From contig HF989735.1 in assembly GCA_000431315.1 (NCBI GenBank), forward strand, positions 1-63,395: a stretch of 63,395 bases of DNA. Reading direction: 5' to 3'. Made by a program: the position numbers and the translations under genes. Source of the DNA: Brachyspira sp. CAG:484 (GTDB lineage Bacteria; Cyanobacteriota; Vampirovibrionia; Gastranaerophilales; Gastranaerophilaceae). The notes beneath the pieces are model-generated. The model worked only from the letters and a program-made list of their open reading frames with translations, was not told the origin of the DNA and made no database searches. Positions 1 through 7,929 of the stretch are shown here, piece after piece; position 1 is the stretch's first letter, and each line of letters begins with the position of its first letter.

Positions 1-689
1 TCGAGCCATTTAGCACCGCCGGACAAAAAAACGTTAAACCAGGCTTCACGTTAGCCGAGGTATTAATAACGCTGGGTATAATAGGAGTTGTTGCGGCTAT
101 GACATTGCCTGCAATGATAAATAAAACTCAGGATAAGGAGTTTAAAGTTGCTTATAAAAAAGCCTACAGTTCATTATCCCAAGCCTTTTTAAGAATGCAG
201 GCTGCAGAGGAATATCTTGATACATCTTCAGTTGTTGATGATGGAACCGGTACGATGACTTCCCCTAATATTGGTGAAAATTTTAAAAATATTGCAAAGT
301 ATTTTAAAGCTACCAGAACATGTTTTGATAACAATGCTTCTGATTGTTGGGAACTTGATGAAGGCGAACAAGCTTGTGTTAGTTCAGAAGCGAATAACTG
401 GGTAGGATGTTCAAATGATGAAGCAAGCTATGCTTTTGTCGATGGTTCTGGAATGGGCTGGTATTTATATTCAAATGTTGAATTTCCTGTTATTGTTGAT
501 GTTAACGGTAAAAAGAAACCAAATAAACTTGGTAAAGATCGTTTTGTTATGAAATTTGCAACAAGCAAAAATAAGAATGCCAATTATATTGAAAGTGCAG
601 ATATGATACTTCCTTGGGCAGACATCATGGAAAAACGACGCTGGTGTCCTTCAGGAAATTGTATGTATCAGACTTGGCTTCTTGAATAG
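1..689 (+). CDS. Type IV pilin-like/pseudopilin protein, 5' end cut by the window edge
   Basis: The frame is open from base 3 to the stop at 687-689, so the gene starts outside the window. The first ATG in the frame (99) lies inside the pilin helix and is not the start. The visible part contains the class III prepilin signature PGFTLAEVLITLGIIG with Gly before Phe (the usual prepilin peptidase site), then a hydrophobic stretch ending VVAAMTLP. The C-terminal half has the DVNG-K-K-PN-LG-D pattern seen in most prepilins of this window. Expected at the inner membrane, assembled into a pilus or pseudopilus by machinery not encoded here. The segment before the pilin helix (EPFSTAGQ...) resembles the extended leaders of the tract-bearing prepilins, so a poly-G tract may lie upstream, but that cannot be seen. 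Confidence 0.85.
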   Translation, partial: EPFSTAGQKNVKPGFTLAEVLITLGIIGVVAAMTLPAMINKTQDKEFKVAYKKAYSSLSQAFLRMQAAEEYLDTSSVVDDGTGTMTSPNIGENFKNIAKYFKATRTCFDNNASDCWELDEGEQACVSSEANNWVGCSNDEASYAFVDGSGMGWYLYSNVEFPVIVDVNGKKKPNKLGKDRFVMKFATSKNKNANYIESADMILPWADIMEKRRWCPSGNCMYQTWLLE

Positions 690-690
690 T

Positions 691-722
691 AAAAATCCGG
701 ACTAAAAAAGGTCCGGATTTTT
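691..722. terminator. Rho-independent terminator, bidirectional
   Basis: A perfect 12-bp inverted repeat (691-702 with 711-722) has an 8-base loop, with A-runs on the left arm and T-runs on the right. It follows the prepilin stop directly and also faces the end of recR on the other strand, so it can serve both convergent genes. Confidence 0.85.
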
Positions 723-754
723 AATTTAGAGCTTTATAATTTATAAAATCCTCT

Positions 755-1351
755 TTAAATTTCTCTTCTGCCTTCCAGCGCTCTGGCGATTGTAATTTCA
801 TCAGCATACTCAAGGTCTGCTCCCACTGGCAGACCGAATGCAATTCTGGAAATCTTTATGCCAAAAGGTTTTATTAGTTTGCTTAAGTAAAGACTGGTAG
901 CCTCACCCTCTACAGAAGGGCTGAGTGCCAATATAACTTCTTTTACCTCCTCATCAGTTAACCTGTTGAGGAGTTCTTTTATTCGTATATCATCAGCTCC
1001 AATTCCGTCCATAGGGGAAATAAGACCTTGGAGAACATGGTATAATCCCTTAAATTCATTTGTTTTTTCTATTGCAATCAAATCTTTTGTTTCTGCAACC
1101 ACGCATATTGTTGAACGGTCACGCTTTGTGGACTGGCATATTTCGCAAGGGCTTGTTGAAGAAAGGTTAAAACATACTTCACAGGTGTGAGTATTTGCCT
1201 TTGCTTCAACAATACTCTGAGCGAATTTCTGTACCTCTCCCATTGGCATTCTTAATAGATAAAATGCCATACGTTGGGCCGATTTTGGACCTACAGACGG
1301 GAATTTCTGAAAATGTTCTATTAATGTTGCAATAGATTTAGGATAAATCAT
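755..1351 (-). CDS. recR: Recombination protein RecR
   Basis: 198 aa, the normal RecR length. The N-terminal helix-hairpin-helix region (FPSVGPKSAQR) is followed by a four-cysteine zinc finger (C57, C60, C69, C72) and a Toprim domain (VVAETKDLIAIE), then the C-terminal Walker-like region. RecR works with RecO (and RecF) to load RecA at single-stranded gaps in the cytoplasm. It starts one base inside the stop of ybaB (TAATG overlap), which indicates translational coupling; ybaB-recR is a common bacterial pair, usually with dnaX, which here lies about 28 kb away. Confidence 0.96.
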   Translation of the reverse strand: MIYPKSIATLIEHFQKFPSVGPKSAQRMAFYLLRMPMGEVQKFAQSIVEAKANTHTCEVCFNLSSTSPCEICQSTKRDRSTICVVAETKDLIAIEKTNEFKGLYHVLQGLISPMDGIGADDIRIKELLNRLTDEEVKEVILALSPSVEGEATSLYLSKLIKPFGIKISRIAFGLPVGADLEYADEITIARALEGRREI

Positions 1352-1668
1352 TAGAAACCTAATCCCGGTATGTTTAAGCCGCCTGTTGCCTGTTTCATTT
1401 TTGCTTCCATTTCTTTAGAAGCTTTTTCGCTTGCCTGGTTAATTGCAACAGTAATTACATCTTCAAGTTCTTCTGCTGTTTCTGAACTGATAGAAAGAGC
1501 TTCTGCATTTAATTTAATAGATTTAAATCTGCCCTGTCCATCGCAGATAACTTTTACTGCACCGCCGGCAGCTTCTCCGGTTATCTCCATTTTTGCAAGT
1601 TCTTCCTGTGAAGCTTTTAATTTTGCCTGCACATTTTGAGCTTGTTTCATAATCTGCATAATATTCAT
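1351..1668 (-). CDS. ybaB: YbaB/EbfC-family nucleoid-associated protein
   Basis: 105 aa from the ATG at 1668, which is preceded by AAGGAGG at good spacing; a longer open frame upstream (to 1758) lacks a ribosome site and is not typical for the family. The sequence MNIMQIMKQAQNVQAKL, followed by a charged helix and a C-terminal GLNIPGLGF, is characteristic. The family forms dimers that bind DNA with little sequence preference. Directly upstream of recR with a 1-base overlap. Confidence 0.93.
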   Translation of the reverse strand: MNIMQIMKQAQNVQAKLKASQEELAKMEITGEAAGGAVKVICDGQGRFKSIKLNAEALSISSETAEELEDVITVAINQASEKASKEMEAKMKQATGGLNIPGLGF

Positions 1669-1733
1669 TAATATATCCTCCTTAATCTGTATAATATCCC
1701 ATGTTAAAAGTTTTGTGTAGTTTCGCTTTTTAT

Positions 1734-1739
1734 TATACA
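1734..1739 (+). promoter_or_regulatory. Putative -10 box of a leaderless transcript (matrixin-like gene)
   Basis: TATACA ends 8 bases before the ATG at 1748 and no Shine-Dalgarno sequence precedes that ATG. A start of transcription at the usual distance would fall on or next to the ATG. Inference from spacing only. Confidence 0.4.
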
Positions 1740-1747
1740 ATAAAAAT

Positions 1748-2554
1748 ATGCAGAGCAAGACTTATGTTTCACAATCTTTAAAAAACGGAAGGCTTATGAG
1801 ATGGACTTTTATGCCTTTAAAGGTCTATATTGCGCCGATGAAGTTTTACTCAAAGCAGGGAGAGGATTATAAGTACAAACAACTTGTTAAGAGAGCTCTG
1901 GATGCCTGGCAGAATGCTACAAAGGGAAGGGTTTCATTTACGGTTGTTCCGACACTGCTGGAATCTAATGTAAATATTGATTGGAAAAGAGTTGAAAGGC
2001 AGGCTTTAGGACACTGTTATTTCTCTTTTGACGGAGCAAACAGACTTTATGGTGCAGAGGTTGCAATAGGACTGACCGATGGGCTTATTCACAGTTCATA
2101 TGGAGATGAGAGTGAGGTTTACCATACTATTTTGCATGAAATAGGTCATGCCATAGGACTTGGACACAGTCCTTACAAAACTGATATTATGTATACTCCG
2201 CACCAAAAAGGAATTCATAATATTTCGGAAGGTGACATTTTAACTGTTAACTGGCTGTATAAGCTCCCGCAGGGAGCAACTGTTGCTGAAGTCGCATCTA
2301 TGTATTCTATGGGCGGTTCAGATATTGATGAAATTATCTACAGGGTTATGAATAAAAATGCGCCGAGCGGATTTGAAAAGGTTAAAAAAAATGTTAAACT
2401 TCCGCCGCAGAGAAACCTTCTTGAAGAGCAGGAGAATATTGCGCTTTTGAGGAAGTATCATATGGCATTGCAAAATGTTTCAATCTCGGAAGATATGAAA
2501 AAGATTATTATTCAAAACAGTAAAAAAGGGAAGAGTAAGTGGGACTTAGGGTAG
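1748..2554 (+). CDS. Matrixin-like zinc metalloprotease
   Basis: 268 aa. Residues 130-140 read HEIGHAIGLGH, the metzincin HExxHxxGxxH zinc site, and M148 (DIMY) fits the Met-turn, so the matrixin/peptidase M10 fold is well supported. Conserved Trp/Gln pattern in DAWQNATKGRVSF before the catalytic helix also fits. No signal peptide or transmembrane segment is visible at the N-terminus, unusual for a metzincin, so it may be cytoplasmic or exported by a non-classical route. Its 3' end overlaps the next gene by 16 bases, suggesting co-translation with the formyltransferase. The substrate is unknown. Confidence 0.82.
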   Translation: MQSKTYVSQSLKNGRLMRWTFMPLKVYIAPMKFYSKQGEDYKYKQLVKRALDAWQNATKGRVSFTVVPTLLESNVNIDWKRVERQALGHCYFSFDGANRLYGAEVAIGLTDGLIHSSYGDESEVYHTILHEIGHAIGLGHSPYKTDIMYTPHQKGIHNISEGDILTVNWLYKLPQGATVAEVASMYSMGGSDIDEIIYRVMNKNAPSGFEKVKKNVKLPPQRNLLEEQENIALLRKYHMALQNVSISEDMKKIIIQNSKKGKSKWDLG

Positions 2555-3471
2555 TTATTTTAGGGAAAGGTGAAATGCTTTTGAACCTGATAAGAGGTTC
2601 AATGCTTGCAAATGCTGAAATTGCAGGAATATTTCGTTATGAAAGGACCTCTCTTGCTCCCTGGCTTCGTCTGCTCTGTGATTTTTTCAAGAGCTCTCCG
2701 GCTCTTACTTTTGCAAAAAAGCATAAAATAAAGGATTTGCCGTTTAAAAGTGCAAATTCGGAAGAGTTTAAAAGATTTCTGATAAAAGAAAATATTGATG
2801 TTGTTCTTGTCGGCTCATGGGCTGAAAAAATAGAGAAAAATATTATTGATATACCGGTTATAGGAACAGTAAATGTACATCCGTCACTTCTGCCGGAATA
2901 TAGAGGTCCAAACCCTTATTTACAGACAATTCTTCATGGAGAAACTCGTTCCGGTGTAACATTTCATTTGATGAATGAAAGATTTGATGCCGGTCCTGTT
3001 CTTGCAAGGAAAGAGATTGATATTCTTCCCGGAGATACAGGTAAGGAACTGAAAAATAAGACAGTTTTTCAGGCGCGGCTTTTATGTGCTAATCTTCTTG
3101 AAAAACTTGAGGGCGGTTTTGTTATTCCGATTGAACAGGATGAAAAGGCCGCATCTTACTATGCTAATGTTAAACCTGAGGATATGACGCTTAATTTTGA
3201 AAAGGAAAACTCACAACAGCTTTTGAATCGTATCAGAGCATTTCATCCATGGCTTAAAACTTATTTTCAATACGGAAATAATTTCTTTATCATAAATCCT
3301 TATCAGGTTGAAATCGTTAATAAATCCGGCATGCAAGGCAAAATTCTTGAAAAAGCCGGAACCTCTCTTACAGTTGCAACAAAAGATGGCAAGGCATTAA
3401 AACTTTCCGGTTTGAGGTTATACCGGTTTCCTCTTCTGACAAAATTTTTTATAAAATGTATAAAGCTGTAA
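2539..3471 (+). CDS. Formyltransferase, methionyl-tRNA formyltransferase-like
   Basis: 310 aa from a GTG start inside the end of the preceding gene. The formyltransferase catalytic set is present: N112 and H114 in VNVHPSLLPEYRG and D150 in RFDAGPVLA. A C-terminal domain of about 100 residues fits the Fmt layout (formyl transfer from 10-formyl-THF to Met-tRNA). However, the N-terminus (VVILGKGEMLLNLI) lacks the usual GTPxFA of Fmt, so a sugar-amine formyltransferase or another formyl carrier enzyme is possible. The gene end lies 1 base from the convergent prepilin end at 3473. Confidence 0.75.
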   Translation: MGLRVVILGKGEMLLNLIRGSMLANAEIAGIFRYERTSLAPWLRLLCDFFKSSPALTFAKKHKIKDLPFKSANSEEFKRFLIKENIDVVLVGSWAEKIEKNIIDIPVIGTVNVHPSLLPEYRGPNPYLQTILHGETRSGVTFHLMNERFDAGPVLARKEIDILPGDTGKELKNKTVFQARLLCANLLEKLEGGFVIPIEQDEKAASYYANVKPEDMTLNFEKENSQQLLNRIRAFHPWLKTYFQYGNNFFIINPYQVEIVNKSGMQGKILEKAGTSLTVATKDGKALKLSGLRLYRFPLLTKFFIKCIKL

Positions 3472-3472
3472 C

Positions 3473-4171
3473 TTATTTTTTAGGACATCTTTTTCTTCCG
3501 CTCCAGCCTAAGTCAGAGCAGTGAAGATAGTCCATATTTTCATTATAAATGACCCAGGCGGCACAGGCAAAACCGGCTTTTTTTACACATTTTTCCATAA
3601 AAAATTCATCACCGTAATATCTTGGAGCTCCGGCAGGAACAATAGCATTATCGAAAATGTAAAAATAGAAAAAGTCAACTCCAACCTGATTTGGCGGTTT
3701 GGCTCCGTTAACATCAACGTATATTTGTCCGTATTTACTGTAATCCTTGGCTGCTGAAGTATTAAACATAACCATTGTCCCGTCACTTAAAATCATTGCA
3801 GAACGATCGTTAAGTATATTCCAGTTAAGATAATTTGTTCCGTCAATATTTTTATAGGTAACATTCGGGAAACAGCCGTAACCGTTTTTGCAGGTTTTAA
3901 CTTTTTTCATGAATGGAGAAAAATAATTCAAAAGTACCTGTTCACCGCCTCCGTTTTCTTCCATTGAGATACCCCAGTTTGAAATATCTCCGTATTTTTC
4001 CTGTGCTGAGAGAAATGCCTGTTGGAGTGCAGAATATGTCTTTTTCAATTGTGATGTCGCAGTTTTCTCTTTGGTAGATGTTATCACTGTCGGTAAAGTA
4101 AGCGCAGCAACTATTCCGATTATACCCAGCGTAACCAGAACTTCTGCCAGAGTGAATGCCTGCTTTTTCAT
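3473..4171 (-). CDS. Type IV pilin-like/pseudopilin protein
   Basis: 232 aa with a short six-residue leader ending in Ala (MKKQA|FTLAEVLVTLGIIG), then a hydrophobic helix to about residue 28 and a globular, Cys-containing domain with the YVDVNGAKPPNQVGVDFF motif near the middle. The start has a clear AAGGAG site 5 bases upstream. Ala rather than Gly precedes the cleavage site, shared with several prepilins here. No poly-G tract lies in the leader, so this copy is not expected to be phase variable. Probably a minor pilin or pseudopilin; no assembly genes are adjacent. Confidence 0.85.
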   Translation of the reverse strand: MKKQAFTLAEVLVTLGIIGIVAALTLPTVITSTKEKTATSQLKKTYSALQQAFLSAQEKYGDISNWGISMEENGGGEQVLLNYFSPFMKKVKTCKNGYGCFPNVTYKNIDGTNYLNWNILNDRSAMILSDGTMVMFNTSAAKDYSKYGQIYVDVNGAKPPNQVGVDFFYFYIFDNAIVPAGAPRYYGDEFFMEKCVKKAGFACAAWVIYNENMDYLHCSDLGWSGRKRCPKK

Positions 4172-4183
4172 ATAATCTCCTTG

Positions 4184-5602
4184 CTAAAATTTAAAATCTC
4201 TGCTTCCTGCTTCAATTTTTACTAAATCTTTTTCAACTGTTTCTCTTATTTTTTCATTTTCGATTATTTTTGTTTCTTTGTCAATAAGTTCATAACCAAT
4301 CTTTTTAGTTTCAGGAGAAGCGTAGTCTTCAAGGTATTCTTTTAATGTTAAGATTGCGTTAGGGTGGCAGAAATTATGGATTTGCTGGCTTTTGCAAACT
4401 TCCATAAATCTTTCGCCTGTTCTGCCGTTTCTGTAGCAGGATGTGCAAAAACTCGGCAGGTATCCCAATTCCATAAGCCATCTTATCACTTCATCAAGCG
4501 GGCGTCTGTCTGATACATCAAACTGTGCAGAATTTTCATCTTCTGGCATAGGATTAAAGTAGCCGCCTACACTTGTTTTAGAACCGCCGCTGATCTGGGA
4601 AACTCCAAGGTGAAGCAGGCGTTTTCTGCATTCTTCAGTTTCGCGGGTTGATATAATCATGCCAACATAAGGTTTTGCTATACGAATACAGGCAACTATT
4701 TTGGCGAAGGTATCATCATCTATTCCGTTATCAAAGGCTGAAGGATCAATGTCATCAGCTTTTCTTATTCTTGGAACGCTTATAGCGTGAGGACCTACTC
4801 CGAATGCTGCTTCAAGGTGCTCTGCGTGCATCATTAAACCTGCAAACTCATATCTGTATAGCTCAAGTCCGAATAATACACCAAGACTTACATCATCAAT
4901 GCCGGCTTCCATTGCTCTGTCCATTGCTTCTGTATGATATGCGTAATTATGTTTTGGACCGGTTGGGTGAAGCTTTTCGTAGCTTTCTTTGTTGTAGGTT
5001 TCCTGAAATAATATGTATGTTCCAATGCCTATATCATGTAATTTTTTGTAATTTTCAACGCTGGTAGCTGCAATGTTTACATTAACCCTGCGGATAGAAC
5101 CGTTTTTGTGTTTTACGCTATAGATGGTTTTTATTGATTCCAGAATATATTCAATAGGGTTGTTAACAGGGTCTTCCCCTGTTTCAATAGCAAGTCTTTT
5201 GTGCCCCATATCCTGTAAGGCAATAACCTCTTTTCTTATCTCTTCCTGAGTAAGCTTTTTACGCGGAATGTGGCAGTTTTGTTTGTGATAAGGGCAGTAT
5301 ACACATCCGTTCACACAGTAATTAGACAGATAAAGCGGTGCAAATAAAACAATTCTGTTGCCATAAAAATCTTTTTTTATTTGTTCTGCGAGTTTAAAAA
5401 TTTCTTCATTTTTTTCTTTAATATCGCAGTCAAGCAGAACTGCAGCTTCTCTATGGGTAAGACCATTTCTTTGTTTGGCTTTTTCTAATATCTTGTCAAT
5501 TAATTCAACATTGTGTTTATTTTCTTCTGCATATTTTAAAGTATCAAGAATTTCTTCATGATTGATAAATTCTTCGGCTTTGTGTGATTTCGGATTATAC
5601 AT
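4184..5602 (-). CDS. hydG: [FeFe]-hydrogenase maturase HydG (radical SAM tyrosine lyase)
   Basis: 472 aa. The radical SAM CxxxCxxC cluster ligands are C96, C100 and C103 (NYCVNGCVYC). The C-terminus has the HydG-specific CX2CX22C set C386, C389, C412 that binds the second cluster, within CTSCYRNGRTGERFM. HydG cleaves tyrosine to supply the CO and cyanide ligands of the H-cluster. The C-terminal motif favours HydG over its paralog ThiH. No hydE, hydF or hydrogenase gene lies in the window, so the pathway must be completed elsewhere. The gene is 12 bases upstream of the prepilin at 3473-4171 on the same strand. Confidence 0.93.
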   Translation of the reverse strand: MYNPKSHKAEEFINHEEILDTLKYAEENKHNVELIDKILEKAKQRNGLTHREAAVLLDCDIKEKNEEIFKLAEQIKKDFYGNRIVLFAPLYLSNYCVNGCVYCPYHKQNCHIPRKKLTQEEIRKEVIALQDMGHKRLAIETGEDPVNNPIEYILESIKTIYSVKHKNGSIRRVNVNIAATSVENYKKLHDIGIGTYILFQETYNKESYEKLHPTGPKHNYAYHTEAMDRAMEAGIDDVSLGVLFGLELYRYEFAGLMMHAEHLEAAFGVGPHAISVPRIRKADDIDPSAFDNGIDDDTFAKIVACIRIAKPYVGMIISTRETEECRKRLLHLGVSQISGGSKTSVGGYFNPMPEDENSAQFDVSDRRPLDEVIRWLMELGYLPSFCTSCYRNGRTGERFMEVCKSQQIHNFCHPNAILTLKEYLEDYASPETKKIGYELIDKETKIIENEKIRETVEKDLVKIEAGSRDFKF

Positions 5603-5671
5603 AATAAATTTCTCCCTATTCTATTGTCATGTTAAGCCCCTGAAAAATAAAAGTAAAGGTAAAAAACGTTT

Positions 5672-6721
5672 TTATTTTACTATTCCGCCGCCTATCAGAT
5701 GACCGTCATTTATATCATAAAACACTCCGGCCTGACCTTTGGTAACAGAGTTTACAGGCTCATAAAAGACAATATCTGCCATATTATCGCTTATTGCAAC
5801 TCTGGCTTTTTTGGCGTCCATGTTATAACGAATTTTAACCATTGCATCAAATTCTTTTTCTTTAAGCGGGTAGGAAAGGCTGATGTTTTCAATTGTTAAT
5901 TCTGTTCTAAAGTTATCTTCATTTCTGCCGAGATAAACAATATTTCTTTCAGCGTCAATATCTATTACATAAAGCGGATAAGGTGCCGCAATACCTATAC
6001 CTTTTCGCTGCCCGATGGTGTATTGATAACTTCCATCGTGTCCGCCAAGCTTTCTGCCTGTCTTAAATTCTACAAAATCGCCTTTTTTTATTCCAAATTT
6101 ATCTATAAGGTATTTTTTTGTTGTGTTTGGTTTTTGAATAAAGCAAATATCCTGGCTTTCTTTTGATGATTTTGAAGGCAGGTCGTATTCCTGGGCTAAC
6201 TCTCTCACTCTGTTTTTTTCGTATTTATGGAGCGGGAAAAGTGTTTTTGAAAGTTCTTTTTGTCCAATTCTGTATAAAAAATACAACTGATCTTTATGTT
6301 CATCCTTTGCCGGATAAAGTTTGTAAATTCCGTTACTGTATCTTATATCAGCGTAATGTCCGGTTGCAAAAAAATCAGCTCCTAATACTTCTGTAGAGTA
6401 TTTGAATATTTCACCCCATTTTATAAATTGGTTACACATAATACAAGGGTTTGGGGTTTCTCCTTTTTTATATGAGGTTTCAAAATAGTCGATAACATCT
6501 TTTTGAAATTTTTCAGTCACATCAAGAATATAATGATTAATTCCGAGTTTGGCTGCAACTTCTGCTGCATTTTTACATACAATATTTGCAGCATCTGTGT
6601 TAACCATTTTGCCGGTGACCCCTATGACATCATAGCCTTCAAGCAATAAAAGCTGCGCAGTGACAGAACTGTCTACTCCGCCGCTCATTGCAACTGCAAC
6701 TTTTCCTTTCTTGTTTTTCAT
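5672..6721 (-). CDS. mnmA: tRNA-specific 2-thiouridylase MnmA
   Basis: 349 aa. N-terminal PP-loop SGGVDS (residues 13-18) for ATP activation; catalytic cysteines C93 (NPCIMC) and C193 (SQDICFI); GQRKGIG and a C-terminal beta-barrel follow. MnmA thiolates U34 of Lys, Glu and Gln tRNAs in the cytoplasm. Start ATG at 6721. Flanked by hydG downstream and a prepilin upstream on the same strand; no obvious functional link. Confidence 0.96.
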   Translation of the reverse strand: MKNKKGKVAVAMSGGVDSSVTAQLLLLEGYDVIGVTGKMVNTDAANIVCKNAAEVAAKLGINHYILDVTEKFQKDVIDYFETSYKKGETPNPCIMCNQFIKWGEIFKYSTEVLGADFFATGHYADIRYSNGIYKLYPAKDEHKDQLYFLYRIGQKELSKTLFPLHKYEKNRVRELAQEYDLPSKSSKESQDICFIQKPNTTKKYLIDKFGIKKGDFVEFKTGRKLGGHDGSYQYTIGQRKGIGIAAPYPLYVIDIDAERNIVYLGRNEDNFRTELTIENISLSYPLKEKEFDAMVKIRYNMDAKKARVAISDNMADIVFYEPVNSVTKGQAGVFYDINDGHLIGGGIVK

Positions 6722-6748
6722 AAACTCAACATTAACACAAACAAATGT

Positions 6749-7543
6749 TTATTTATACATTTCCTGTATCATATTGGTTGTACTTTTCCCGCCTTTTTCA
6801 GTGGCATAAGATTGTCCTTCAAGGTTCATAATTCCGTTTTTGCTATTACCTTTAAGTTTGAATGTAAAAATGTCATATCCCCATCTGTTTGGACCTTTGT
6901 GCCCGTTTATATCAATCGTGTAAATTGGATGATTTACATTTCCAAAATTTCCATATTTGATTATTAATGTTCCATCTACCAGAAGCCAGCTGGAGTATTT
7001 TGTCTTTATATTGCTGTCACTAAAGTCACTTGAAGGATTTGGCGGATATGTGCTGTCAGGATTCTGTTTTTCTTTTATCTTATCAGTACCATTATAGGCA
7101 TCAGTCAGACAGCCGTTTTTTAAAGCGTTATTCTGGCAGAATTTAATTGTTTTAAATACTTTATTAAATAATTCTTCCTCAAAATTAGGACAGTCAGAAC
7201 GAGGTCCGTTCTGCTCTCCGGGCAGCTCACTGCCATCGGCACATATATACTTATTGCAGGTATTATAAACGGGATCCATTTCAGCACAGACTTCTTCGCA
7301 TACTTGACCACTGTCCCAATAATAACATTCGACAGGGTAACCCATATTGGCCTGCGCTTGCTTTATTCCGTTAAACAATATTGCATATGCCTTTTTAAAC
7401 TGGTTTCTCAATACCATTTGCTGATAATTTTGTATAATTGCAGGCAGTGTCATCGCCGCAACAACACCTATAATCCCAAGCGTAATTAAAACTTCTGCCA
7501 GGGTAAATGCGTTTTCCCTATTAGTTTTGTAATATCTTCTCAC
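6749..7543 (-). CDS. Type IV pilin-like/pseudopilin protein (GTG start)
   Basis: 264 aa from a GTG at 7543 with AGGAGG about 10 bases upstream. Leader MRRYYKTNRENA is followed by FTLAEVLITLGIIGVVAA; Ala occupies the -1 cleavage position. The globular domain is rich in cysteine (two clusters around residues 60-110) and contains IDINGHKGPNRWGYDIF, the window-wide motif. The start region GTGAGAAG resembles a stretch of the orphan tract-bearing leader at 7721-7774, about 230 bases upstream on the same strand, suggesting duplication or loss of a switchable leader here. Confidence 0.85.
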   Translation of the reverse strand: MRRYYKTNRENAFTLAEVLITLGIIGVVAAMTLPAIIQNYQQMVLRNQFKKAYAILFNGIKQAQANMGYPVECYYWDSGQVCEEVCAEMDPVYNTCNKYICADGSELPGEQNGPRSDCPNFEEELFNKVFKTIKFCQNNALKNGCLTDAYNGTDKIKEKQNPDSTYPPNPSSDFSDSNIKTKYSSWLLVDGTLIIKYGNFGNVNHPIYTIDINGHKGPNRWGYDIFTFKLKGNSKNGIMNLEGQSYATEKGGKSTTNMIQEMYK

Positions 7544-7708
7544 TTATATTTAGCCTCCTGTTTTAATCTTATCAATTAGAAATTGCCGGTTTCATAATTG
7601 TTGATTTATGGCGGAAGCCAGTAATAAACACAAAAATAAAAGAGAAATACAAGTTGTTTTTTTGAAAGACAGCTTAAGTGTAAAAGTAATGCAGCAGAGG
7701 TAAGATGC

Positions 7709-7774
7709 TTATTTGCTAAGCCCCCCCCCCTTTAAGCGAAATTCCGTATTTACAATACTTCTCACGTTTTGCAT
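7709..7774 (-). pseudogene. Orphan phase-variable prepilin leader, no pilin domain follows
   Basis: From ATG at 7774 the frame begins MQN like the tract-bearing prepilin leaders at 16695, 19279 and 34894, runs into a G10 tract and stops three codons later at TAA (7709-7711). Shifting the frame by one opens about 38 more codons but no FTLAEV pilin helix appears before a stop. It therefore looks like a decayed or donor leader cassette. A short functional peptide cannot be excluded, but the upstream ribosome site (GAAAGGGT directly before the ATG) is weak. Confidence 0.45.
7721..7730. repeat. Homopolymer tract C10 (G10 on the minus strand)
   Basis: Ten C flanked by GCTAAG and TTTAAG. The right-hand context on the coding strand, GGGGCTTAG, matches the context of the tracts at 16651, 19235 and 34850, which ties this orphan tract to the prepilin switch family. 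Confidence 0.9.
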
Positions 7775-7888
7775 ACCCTTTCAATTGTCTTATATTTTAT
7801 TATAACGTTTCTTAAACTATTTTTCAATATTTGCATATAATATTAAGATTTATTGCATTCCCTTTTAAAATTTTTTCTTTTGAAGTAT

Positions 7889-7894
7889 TATAAT
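7889..7894 (+). promoter_or_regulatory. -10 box for the DUF2229-type gene
   Basis: TATAAT within TATTATAAT, 35 bases before the ATG at 7930; a GGGGAG ribosome site follows at 7914-7919. No convincing -35 was picked by eye. Confidence 0.5.
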
Positions 7895-7929
7895 GGTAGT
7901 AAAATCGTAAATCGGGGAGATATTACAAA

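Larger units (their letters stand above)
7544..7929. other. 386-base intergenic region with an orphan tract-bearing leader and a promoter
   Basis: The minus-strand part holds an ATGCAAAAC start at 7774 and a C10 tract at 7721-7730 (poly-G on the coding strand). The plus-strand part holds TATAAT at 7889-7894 for the gene at 7930. No complete gene could be supported. Confidence 0.6.
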
